From Chlamydiota bacterium (GTDB taxonomy: Bacteria > Auribacterota > UBA3054 > B51-G9): 5,713 bases of DNA. The notes under the pieces are model-generated. The model did no database searches, was not told the origin of the DNA, and saw only the letters and a program-made list of their open reading frames with translations. How positions within the stretch are numbered: position 1 is the stretch's first letter; every line of letters starts with the position of its first letter. The position numbers and the translations under genes were made by a program. This document shows positions 1 through 5,713 of the stretch, one piece after another. The stretch is from positions 1 through 5,713 of the forward strand of contig QMOL01000206.1 of assembly GCA_003648225.1 (NCBI GenBank). Reading direction: 5' to 3'.

Positions 1-2276
1 AAACCGTTTGAAACAACCACAGTTCCGATAATAGTACCTTTCTTAACGCTGATGATTTTAGCGGATTTGATGTAAAGGTTGCTTAAAGTCGCGCCGCCGA
101 TTTTAATTGCGTCAATTGAGAACTGTTCAGCGAAAATATTTGCTACACTTGCGGCAAGATTAAGTCCTTTACCGTCATTATCTACATAAACTTCCTGGAG
201 TTCGAATGAGCCGTCTCCGCCTGCTTTTTTATTTCGCTTAACTTTAAAGACAAGTTTGCCTTTTGAATAAGCGTTAGAAATAATCAGACGTTGGCCGTCA
301 AAGATAACGACAGAATTATTTTTCTTGATGCCGTTGTATTTGATATCAATAATATCCGCATCTGTATCTTCAAATCTAAGCGGTTTTTTAGAAGTGATTT
401 TCTTTGCCGGAGCTGAAACGGTAACCGCCATATTCTGTGTCGCGGAACCGTATAAATTCTGAGCAACAAACGGAACATTCCAGTTTTGTCCCGCGGTACC
501 GAAGTCAGGAATTAATGAGAAAACGAGTCTGTTGGTATCGAGGTAATGCACACCAACGATTTCAGAGTTATCATAAGAGAGCGTGTTTGCGTTGGTAATA
601 TTCAAAGCGACAAAAAGAATCTGATGCTCACGAACATTTTGAGGATTAATTGGATCAATATCCGGATTAACATAAACAATAAAAGAACGGGTTTCAGATT
701 TACTAATTGTGGAGTAAACATTTGTCGCATAAACAAACCAGGTGTAATTGCCCGGAGTTAACTGAATAGAATAACTGTCAGTCGCGGAATAAACACCGCC
801 GGGATTTATAGAAATAAATTGCGGGGAATTAACATCAGCTTGCGCGTTCCATGAGAAATCAACCGTTCCTTCGACAATAGTTGCCCCCGCTGCCGGAGTT
901 GTTAGATAGATATTAGTTTTATCGGTAGAGATAGCTGAATAATAAATATTATCTGAAGCGATAGGCGACAATTGGCCAATCGGGTCGCGGAATCTTGCAT
1001 AGACAGTATAAACACCTGCGCCGTTATTCGGCAGAGTCCATGTTCTGGCCGTTTCAATTGACTGCCAAGTTCCGTCTGAGAAATCGGCTTTATTAGCCAC
1101 AATCATTTCTAAAGGAGCGATATCATCAGCACTCAAAGTAAGATTTACAGAAATAAGAGCTGTAGTTCCCGCGCCATTATTTATAACAATAGAAGCATTT
1201 GACGGAGCGATAGAATCGAGGAAGATTGTAGTTGACACAGTAGAAGTCTGTCCGGCGGAATCTCTGAAAATTCCTGTGATTTCTTTTTCACCGTTAACCC
1301 ATGTTGAAGTATAATAAAATGTGTACCATGAATTATAAGTTGACCATGAAGAGATTGAGCCGTCGTTAATATCAGCTTTAATCGTCATTGGCGTAAGGTC
1401 TTCACCTGAAAATTTGATGGAAACGATATTGCTGTCGGTATAATAGGCATTAGTGTTAACAGTAAAAGAAACATTGGTTGGAGGATTAAAATCCTGAATA
1501 GAACTGTTTGTAACGGAAAAGCCGCGCTGCCCGATGGTATTTGTCGCAAGAACAAGATAATAGAATTTAGTAGTTTCGATAAGAGAAGTGAACGTGTAGT
1601 TAGTATCACTAATAAGTGCAGATTCCTTAAATATATTGGTGAAATCAGAATCGTAAGCACAGAAAGCGCGATAAAATTCCGCATCGGTAACAGCGGGCCA
1701 ATTAAGTTCGAGTGAAGAGCCCGGTGAGTAATCAGGCAAATCATTGACATTGGGCTGAGGTAATTTATCAGTAATAATATAAACGTTTGCCGAATCCCAT
1801 GAGGCGTTAATCACACCGCCGGTACTGTTAAGGACTTTTTTAAAGCCGAACATAATAGAATTGGTACCTATTTCATCCGCATTAAAGTAAGCTGTAAGCA
1901 AATGAGAATTTGTAGAAAAAGAAGTTCCTGAAGAAGCCGGCAGGTTTTGCGATATCCCCCAAACCAATCGTCCCTGAACGCTGTCTTCAAGAGCCGAGCA
2001 ATATTTTTTAGGATTCGGGAAGATGGAAGTAAAATCCAGAACCGGCTGCGTGCCGTTAGTAACGTTGTTATCTGCGTCTATCGCGGAAAGATATAGAGAT
2101 TCGTAGACCAGATCTGCGGACAAACTATAAATTTCATCATCGGATTGAACAAAAACCGGCACATTCAATTTATGATTAAGAAGCACCCGGTAGTTGTTTG
2201 TTGAGAACGAAACCGTTGCCGCGGAAGCTGAAAGAGCGACTAAACAAACTGTGATAATGATAATGTAAGTTTTCAT
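1..2276 (-). CDS. Large secreted cohesin-like/Fn3/Ig multidomain protein, first 758 residues (3' end outside window)
   Basis: The ATG at 2276 begins a signal peptide (MKTYIIIITVCLVALSASA); the frame stays open to the left edge. Domains in order: a cohesin-like module (about 20-168; SFSTNNYRVLLNHKLNVPVF, then YSLSADLVYES, GRLVWGIS, LTAYFNADEIGTNSIMFGF); an Fn3 domain (about 172-258; LELNWPAV, FYYLVLATN); two diverged copies of an extracellular repeat (264-355, 356-448; WTLPNNGAGVYTVYARFRD); an Ig-like domain (451-536; TPAAGATIVEGTVDFSWNA); a putative-Ig-type domain (about 539-621); then a beta-rich domain from about 630 that opens with LRFEDTDADIIDIKYNG and continues past the edge. Cohesins bind dockerins in cellulosomes, but cohesin-like modules also occur in non-cellulolytic surface proteins. 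No catalytic domain is seen so far. The gene follows a 99-base gap and lacks a Shine-Dalgarno sequence. A surface or extracellular role is likely; the ligand is unknown. Confidence 0.9.
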   Translation of the reverse strand, partial: MKTYIIIITVCLVALSASAATVSFSTNNYRVLLNHKLNVPVFVQSDDEIYSLSADLVYESLYLSAIDADNNVTNGTQPVLDFTSIFPNPKKYCSALEDSVQGRLVWGISQNLPASSGTSFSTNSHLLTAYFNADEIGTNSIMFGFKKVLNSTGGVINASWDSANVYIITDKLPQPNVNDLPDYSPGSSLELNWPAVTDAEFYRAFCAYDSDFTNIFKESALISDTNYTFTSLIETTKFYYLVLATNTIGQRGFSVTNSSIQDFNPPTNVSFTVNTNAYYTDSNIVSIKFSGEDLTPMTIKADINDGSISSWSTYNSWYTFYYTSTWVNGEKEITGIFRDSAGQTSTVSTTIFLDSIAPSNASIVINNGAGTTALISVNLTLSADDIAPLEMIVANKADFSDGTWQSIETARTWTLPNNGAGVYTVYARFRDPIGQLSPIASDNIYYSAISTDKTNIYLTTPAAGATIVEGTVDFSWNAQADVNSPQFISINPGGVYSATDSYSIQLTPGNYTWFVYATNVYSTISKSETRSFIVYVNPDIDPINPQNVREHQILFVALNITNANTLSYDNSEIVGVHYLDTNRLVFSLIPDFGTAGQNWNVPFVAQNLYGSATQNMAVTVSAPAKKITSKKPLRFEDTDADIIDIKYNGIKKNNSVVIFDGQRLIISNAYSKGKLVFKVKRNKKAGGDGSFELQEVYVDNDGKGLNLAASVANIFAEQFSIDAIKIGGATLSNLYIKSAKIISVKKGTIIGTVVVSNG
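933..1487 (-). repeat. Two diverged tandem protein repeats of about 92 residues
   Basis: Residues 264-355 and 356-448 of the cohesin-like/Fn3 protein share a layout: a start around Asn-Val or Ala-Ser with short strands, then GEDLTPMTIKA versus ADDIAPLEMIVA, an aspartate plus a tryptophan (SSWS versus GTWQ), a second tryptophan segment, then ITGIFRDSAGQTS versus TVYARFRDPIGQLS, and a closing isoleucine strand. They are related at protein level but not obviously at DNA level, so the duplication is old. The pattern matches a widespread Ig-like repeat of bacterial surface proteins. Confidence 0.6.
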
Positions 2277-2311
2277 TTTATTATATATTTTTGTTGTTGA
2301 CCCAAAGGGAG

Positions 2312-2352
2312 CCCCCCCCGCCCTTCGGGCACCCCTCCTAAAACAGAAGGGG
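2312..2352. repeat. Double GC-rich palindrome, REP-like
   Basis: On the minus strand, CCCCTTC (2352-2346) can pair with GGAGGGG (2338-2332) around a seven-base loop, giving seven pairs with one G-U. Immediately after it lies GCCCGAAGGGC (2330-2320), a perfect inverted repeat with a three-base loop, followed by eight G (2319-2312). The order hairpin, TG, hairpin, G-run resembles dispersed REP-type intergenic palindromes seen in many bacterial genomes, some of which are mobilised by REP-associated tyrosine transposases. The composition stands out sharply from the AT-rich surroundings. It could instead be a leader or 3'-end RNA structure; no U-run follows on the minus strand, so it is not a standard terminator in gene direction. 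Only one copy is visible here, so calling it dispersed is inference. Confidence 0.5.
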
Positions 2353-2353
2353 A

Positions 2354-2364
2354 ATTATATTATA
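2354..2364 (-). promoter_or_regulatory. Possible -10 boxes for the cohesin/Fn3 gene
   Basis: Two overlapping exact TATAAT hexamers on the minus strand (2364-2359 and 2359-2354) lie 78-88 bases before the ATG at 2276. A start about seven bases downstream would begin the transcript at or inside the first GC-rich hairpin and place both hairpins in the 5' leader. No convincing -35 box is seen at the usual spacing (GTAACT at best), and AT-rich sequence produces such boxes by chance, so this is a weak call. Confidence 0.2.
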
Positions 2365-2375
2365 CAACACACGCA

Positions 2376-3362
2376 TTATAAAGTTACTTTAAAAGAGCGA
2401 GTATTTATTTGTTCAATGGAAGTACATATCATAAGTGTAAAGACATGGCTTCCCTTAGAAAGGTTTTTAGTGGAAATTTCCCAGTTATACGGTGAAGTAG
2501 TATTTTCGATTTCGCCATATCTTTTGCCATCAATATAAAGAACATATTCGTAAGGAATGTCACCAAGTTCCTCTAATGTATTATCATCGACATTAATATC
2601 CAAGTTAATGGACTCGTTATTTTTGGAATTGGAAGCGATTTTTTTATTTGAAACCGCCACGGAATATTTTGGAACAAATGCATTAATCTGCCGAAGTATT
2701 TCCGATGCAGGAACAATAGTTTTTTTACTTATATTTTTAGGATTTGTAACGTACAGAGCATCTATTTCCACAGGAATGTATTTTATATCAATCAAATAAT
2801 TTGCAAGCTGATCAACTTTAATAACGTGGTCGCCGTCCCAGCCATCCCATTTTACTGAATACGCACCCGGTTGAGTAAGTTCCCAGTTAGAAATGATTTT
2901 GTACATTGGACCGTTATTAATACCAACCCGAATAGAGACGAGGGCCGCTTTATCTATTGAGTAAGATATTTCTTTATTTCCGCCCGGCAGATCAGAAGTA
3001 GTAAACGGCAGAGAAATCATTTTAGCGGTTCGGGTTTCGATTTGTTTTGTTACAGATTCTCCGCTTATTTGATCAACAGCAGTAATAACCGGAATATAGT
3101 ATCCGCTCTCTATTTTTTTTGGAGTTTTCCACGGTATCGAGAATTGCCCTGCAGGATAAAGAACATTTGAGATAAGTGATGTCACAGAAGCTCCATTCAA
3201 TCCCTTTACGTTTATGGACAATTTAGCCGGACCGGACAATTTAAACATAATTCGTGTAACATTTCCGGCATCGATATTTTTAGGAACGACACGAAGGTTT
3301 TGAATTTCGAGTGCGAAAGCCGGAACAACGAAAAGAGCTATAATAAAAAGTAATCGTTTCAT
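2376..3362 (-). CDS. Secreted protein with FlgD-like Ig domains, 328 aa
   Basis: The signal peptide is residues 1-17 (MKRLLFIIALFVVPAFA). Two FlgD-like Ig modules follow. The first (about 19-110) carries LYPAGQFSIPWKTP and SGYYIPVITAVD. The second (about 120-200) carries LVSIRVGINNGPMYKIIS, then QPGAYSVKWDGWDGDHV, the tryptophan/Asp-Gly turn characteristic of this fold. A low-complexity Asn/Ser/Lys-rich linker (about 239-260) leads to a C-terminal bacterial Ig-like domain (270-328) with YVLYIDGKRYGEI, SPYNWEIST and LSKGSHVFTL. FlgD-like Ig modules occur at the flagellar hook cap and in many secreted proteins; no flagellar context is visible here, so a surface or periplasmic structural role is more likely. 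The start overlaps the preceding stop as ATGA, with only AAGG-like bases upstream, so translation probably depends on coupling to the DUF1573-like gene. No catalytic motif is visible. Confidence 0.85.
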   Translation of the reverse strand: MKRLLFIIALFVVPAFALEIQNLRVVPKNIDAGNVTRIMFKLSGPAKLSINVKGLNGASVTSLISNVLYPAGQFSIPWKTPKKIESGYYIPVITAVDQISGESVTKQIETRTAKMISLPFTTSDLPGGNKEISYSIDKAALVSIRVGINNGPMYKIISNWELTQPGAYSVKWDGWDGDHVIKVDQLANYLIDIKYIPVEIDALYVTNPKNISKKTIVPASEILRQINAFVPKYSVAVSNKKIASNSKNNESINLDINVDDNTLEELGDIPYEYVLYIDGKRYGEIENTTSPYNWEISTKNLSKGSHVFTLMICTSIEQINTRSFKVTL

Positions 3363-4423
3363 TTTTCAACCTTTTTAGATTTTTTAGAATTTTTATTGTC
3401 TTTAGATTTCTTTTTCAAAGAAAGTACTTGCCCTTTAACAGGAATAGTAATTTTTTTTGAGTAAGGGTGGTCGGTATTAATAATAATTTCAGTTTCTATA
3501 AGTCCCGGCCATATTTTCCCGTCTAAAATTGCCCACAGGACATTAACCGTATCATTTGTTTGCGGCAGAATCTTTTTTTTCACTACATTTTTATTTTTAC
3601 CAATGATTTGTGAACCTATAATTTTCCATGCCGTTCCGGTTCTGCTTTTAATAATAATCTCTTTACCTGTAATTTCCCCCGGCTTTGAAATAATACCGAA
3701 GTCTATCGTCGTTGGGGTCGCATAAAGGTCCGGTATAATCTTAATTTCCCGAATATGGAGTTGCAGTTTTTTTTGAGGGGTTCCCGACAAAGAAACGTCC
3801 AGCCAGACATCGGTATTAATATTCGCCGGTTTTTCAATATAAACATCGATATTATTATTATCGGGATTATATTTTGCATTAATAAAATCAGCATTTGCTT
3901 TAATGGAACCGATTTTAATTTTTTGATTTTTAAAGTTTAGCGCAAAGCTACCGATTTTTCCTTTAAATCCCTGCGGAACAATGCACGCCATATTTTCCGG
4001 TTTAGGGATAACACCGCTTTTTATATCAGCGATTACCTTAACTATTTGTACAGCCGGGACGAGATTATTGAAGTAAAAATAGACCGGCAGAACTTTTGAA
4101 TTAGTATAGAATTTACTATTAATTTTAAAGTTTACTTTCAGAATATCTTTTGGCATAAGTTTAACATCTATCGCATCACATTTCGCATTATTTTTTAAAT
4201 AAGAAATAATTCTGAGACATTTACAATCGAAATTACAGTTACGAAAGACAATAGTTTTATCTGTAGAATTGGTAAGCGCCACCGAAAAGCTTTTCGTTTC
4301 GGGGTGGTCAACCTTAACCGAGATTTTTCGTGGTAAAATTCTCGCGAGAGTATTTCCGGCGAAAGTTTGAGAAACAATGCCAAGTAAGATTGCCGCGTAT
4401 ATAATAATTTTTTTACAACACAT
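3359..4423 (-). CDS. Secreted DUF1573-like Ig-fold protein, 354 aa
   Basis: Residues 1-22 form a Sec signal peptide (basic MCCKK, hydrophobic IIIYAAILLGIV, then SQTFA before G); there is no lipobox. Residues about 36-138 resemble a DUF1573 domain: SFSVALTNSTDKTIVFRNC followed by CNFDCKC, which sits where the family usually has a short Cys-Gly-Cys motif. Residues about 229-333 look like a second such module, with a strand-turn pattern (TTIDFGIISKPGEITGKEI) and an ending (EIIINTDHPYSKKITIPVKG) typical of the family. The middle (139-228) looks like another beta-rich module, less clearly assigned. The last 20 residues are a lysine-rich tail. DUF1573 proteins are exported beta-sandwich proteins of largely unknown role. 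The gene lies 16 bases after the RHS stop, and its TGA overlaps the next ATG by four bases, which implies co-transcription. Export and fold are fairly sure; function is not known. Confidence 0.85.
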   Translation of the reverse strand: MCCKKIIIYAAILLGIVSQTFAGNTLARILPRKISVKVDHPETKSFSVALTNSTDKTIVFRNCNFDCKCLRIISYLKNNAKCDAIDVKLMPKDILKVNFKINSKFYTNSKVLPVYFYFNNLVPAVQIVKVIADIKSGVIPKPENMACIVPQGFKGKIGSFALNFKNQKIKIGSIKANADFINAKYNPDNNNIDVYIEKPANINTDVWLDVSLSGTPQKKLQLHIREIKIIPDLYATPTTIDFGIISKPGEITGKEIIIKSRTGTAWKIIGSQIIGKNKNVVKKKILPQTNDTVNVLWAILDGKIWPGLIETEIIINTDHPYSKKITIPVKGQVLSLKKKSKDNKNSKKSKKVEK

Positions 4424-4433
4424 AATTATCCGT
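4424..4433 (-). promoter_or_regulatory. Weak ribosome binding site that decides the start of the DUF1573-like gene
   Basis: On the minus strand the bases before the ATG at 4423 read ACGGATAATT, which puts GGA five bases upstream of the start. The same frame is open further upstream to a GTG at 4468, but that start would overlap the RHS gene by 29 bases and would bury the signal peptide behind 15 extra residues. The ATG at 4423 is therefore preferred. Confidence 0.5.
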
Positions 4434-4439
4434 AAAAAT

Positions 4440-5713
4440 TTATAAAGATTTATTAAATATATTCCCACAATGATTATCAGATTCGTAAAGACTTATGTCT
4501 CTATCAACAGTAGGCAGCCACCAAACATCGACATGAACTTTAACATAGAGTTTTGCCTGAAAACAAACAGTAAGCCTTGCGTAAAAACCTGCGCCGTTAT
4601 TTTCCACACAGAATTCTATAGTGCCCGTAGCGTTAGCCTCAACAGCAACTTCAAAAGCACCATCCGGGTCATCATTGCACAATCCCAGGCAAGCTGATCC
4701 TGAGACAGATCCGCCGACGCATCCCCCGCCGGTAAAAGATTCGTAACATTTATTATGCCCCATTTTAATTGAGCCGTTAATTTCAAGGTCGAGTTTAAAC
4801 GAAATTCCAATAGTAGTACCGATAATAGGAATTTTAAAAGCAAGTGACGGAACCGGGATATAACCTGTTGATACGGTAGCGCCAACTTTCAAAACATACT
4901 CGATTTTAGGCATTTTTTTGCCTTCGTGTTTTGAGCCTTTAGGACAACATTTTTTACATATTTCAGTAGAGAATTCAAAATATCCTTCAACTGGTTTATT
5001 AATCAGTTTTCTAAGGATATGATTTTTTCTTGCGTCCCACGTAACTTTAGTTGTATGCTTAACGCAACCATCACCTGCTTCAACGCCCGACTCAACATCA
5101 AGTCCGAGCGGGTCTACAAAATTGACAGGATTCGCATAAACATAAAGATATAGGTTTAGAGTATCAACGGTCCCCGCCGGATCACGAGTTAAAAAGCGTT
5201 TAAGTGAGGGCGAATAGTATCTCGCGCGATAATAATAAATTCCTGCCTCCGGTATCCATCGACGACTTGTATATAAATGAAAGTTATCAATAGCAGTTGC
5301 AGGGCGAACATTTCCTGCCGGGTCAGTAATAGTGACTTCACCATAAGCGGAATAAGAATAACGTTCAACGATACTTCCTGTTTCATCAGACACAGCAGCG
5401 ACATTCTGATTACCATCAGTATGCATATAAAAAGGCAGTCCACCTTTAACATAAGCGACAAAGGAATCGATTCCGCTGCTGTAAATATAAGACTTACTAA
5501 GAGTCGCTTTATTTTCAATGTATTCTTCAATAATATTCATTTCGTCATAGACGAAATAACGGTTTGTGCCTGCGGTAATGGAGATAATAAGTCTGCCCGC
5601 ACCATCATAAACATTTGAAAGGACGGTTGAAGTTCCATCATCAACACTTACGAGTTGGTTTTCATAATTATATAAATAAGTGAAAGAGCCATCGTTGGTA
5701 AGGTTGCCGCGTT
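4440..5713 (-). CDS. RHS/YD-repeat protein, C-terminal 423 residues (5' end outside window)
   Basis: The frame is open to the right edge; the first full codon is at 5711-5709, and the first ATG in the window (5540) is internal. The 57 codons before that ATG already read as YD repeats (GNLTNDGSFTYLYNYENQL, then NVYDGAGRLI and RYFVYDE). Next come HTDGNQNVAAVSDETGSIVE (a YD-repeat hallmark), YSYSAYGE, AGIYYYRARYYSPSLKRFL and RDPAG...NLYLYVYANPVNFVDPLGL, which is the RHS-associated core. In known RHS, TcC and teneurin proteins the YD repeats form a hollow shell, and this core marks the boundary to a variable C-terminal tip. Here the tip is about 219 residues. The protein is probably a large exported or surface protein, but its N-terminus and any signal peptide lie outside the window. 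It is the first gene of a tight cluster; the next start follows 16 bases after its TAA. Family assignment is near certain; its job (toxin carrier, adhesin or shell) is not. Confidence 0.95.
   Translation of the reverse strand, partial: RGNLTNDGSFTYLYNYENQLVSVDDGTSTVLSNVYDGAGRLIISITAGTNRYFVYDEMNIIEEYIENKATLSKSYIYSSGIDSFVAYVKGGLPFYMHTDGNQNVAAVSDETGSIVERYSYSAYGEVTITDPAGNVRPATAIDNFHLYTSRRWIPEAGIYYYRARYYSPSLKRFLTRDPAGTVDTLNLYLYVYANPVNFVDPLGLDVESGVEAGDGCVKHTTKVTWDARKNHILRKLINKPVEGYFEFSTEICKKCCPKGSKHEGKKMPKIEYVLKVGATVSTGYIPVPSLAFKIPIIGTTIGISFKLDLEINGSIKMGHNKCYESFTGGGCVGGSVSGSACLGLCNDDPDGAFEVAVEANATGTIEFCVENNGAGFYARLTVCFQAKLYVKVHVDVWWLPTVDRDISLYESDNHCGNIFNKSL
4443..5099 (-). other. Variable cysteine-rich C-terminal tip of the RHS protein
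   Basis: This is the segment directly after the conserved DPLGL, about 219 residues. It contains 11 cysteines, some clustered (CKKCC near its start, CLGLC in its middle), a glycine-rich stretch (TGGGCVGGSVSGSACLG), and alternating hydrophobic/polar stretches such as GISFKLDLEINGSIKMG, AFEVAVEANATGTIEFCV and KLYVKVHVDVWWLP that predict beta strands. I see no motif of the usual polymorphic toxin families: no HNH, deaminase, ADP-ribosyltransferase or protease signature. The even cysteine spread and strand pattern fit a disulfide-stabilised extracellular beta domain. The following gene encodes a signal-peptide DUF1573-like protein and does not look like a typical immunity protein. The boundary is set by the RHS core; the function is unknown. 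Confidence 0.7.

Larger units (their letters stand above)
2277..2375. other. 99-base intergenic gap with GC-rich palindromes and AT-rich flanks
   Basis: This is the only real gap in the window. Reading on the minus strand it has an AT-rich stretch after the FlgD-Ig stop, two adjacent GC-rich hairpins including a run of eight G, and an A/T-rich leader ending in AATATATAATAAA just before the ATG of the cohesin/Fn3 gene. No Shine-Dalgarno sequence is present close to that ATG. No ORF or RNA gene was seen. Confidence 0.8.

Noticed and set aside
546..761. Plus-strand ORF of 71 codons inside the cohesin-like/Fn3 gene
   Set aside because: It lies antisense to a long, domain-rich frame, has no recognisable protein features and is explained as a shadow.
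2332..2352. Intrinsic terminator after the FlgD-Ig gene
   Set aside because: The hairpin is good, but in gene direction it is followed by a second GC-rich hairpin, not by a U run. Termination cannot be claimed.
2557..2799. Plus-strand ORF of 80 codons with a hydrophobic stretch, possible small membrane protein
   Set aside because: It is antisense to the FlgD-Ig gene; hydrophobicity comes from the complementary codons, and no ribosome binding site or gap supports it.
3570..3577. A8 tract in the DUF1573-like gene forming an A-AAA-AAG slippery site; similar A8 tracts near 3113-3120 and 3765-3772
   Set aside because: The reading frame is intact and family-like on both sides, no stimulatory structure was seen, and lysine codons in AT-rich DNA give such runs by chance.
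3359..4423. DUF1573-like gene as the immunity gene of an RHS toxin
   Set aside because: It is far larger than typical immunity proteins, belongs to a widespread exported family, and the RHS tip shows no toxin motif.
4440..4468. Upstream GTG start (4468) for the DUF1573-like gene
   Set aside because: It would overlap the RHS gene by 29 bases and hide the signal peptide; the ATG at 4423 gives a clean export signal and a weak ribosome binding site.
4440..5540. RHS gene starting at the ATG at 5540
   Set aside because: The frame continues upstream to the window edge with good YD-repeat sequence, so this methionine is internal.
5277..5618. Plus-strand ORF of 113 codons opposite the RHS gene
   Set aside because: It is fully antisense to the conserved RHS core and YD repeats; its translation shows no coherent domain or signal.

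Overview
The window holds four genes in a row, all on the minus strand, so they read from right to left. They are the 3' end of an RHS/YD-repeat gene (4440-5713), a secreted DUF1573-like protein (3359-4423), a secreted protein with FlgD-like Ig domains (2376-3362), and the first 758 codons of a large secreted multidomain protein that starts with a cohesin-like module (1-2276, open at the left edge). I see no RNA gene, transposase, integrase or CRISPR array.

The sequence is AT-rich, and its ribosome binding sites are weak or absent. Three of the four proteins begin with a clear Sec-type signal peptide, and all four look like cell-surface or periplasmic proteins built from beta-sandwich or YD-type repeats. 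Large secreted Ig/Fn3/cohesin proteins next to RHS and DUF1573-like proteins suggest a diderm environmental or gut bacterium, for example of the PVC/Planctomycetota, Lentisphaerota, Omnitrophota or Elusimicrobiota kind. This placement is inference; the window has no phylogenetic marker.

From right to left: the RHS gene enters already inside its repeat region, passes through a textbook RHS-associated core that ends in DPLGL, and finishes with an unrecognised 219-residue tip containing 11 cysteines. Sixteen bases later the DUF1573-like gene starts. Its stop codon overlaps the start of the FlgD-Ig gene by four bases (ATGA), so these three genes are probably co-transcribed and partly translationally coupled. 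A 99-base gap follows (2277-2375). It holds two adjacent GC-rich hairpins that look like a REP-type dispersed palindrome, plus AT-rich TATAAT-like boxes. After it comes the cohesin/Fn3/Ig gene, which may have its own transcription start.

As a set the genes look like a cell-envelope or surface cassette. No enzyme, recognisable toxin domain or immunity gene is visible. The least explained parts are the cysteine-rich RHS tip, the coupling of the DUF1573-like and FlgD-Ig genes behind it, and the GC-rich palindrome pair.
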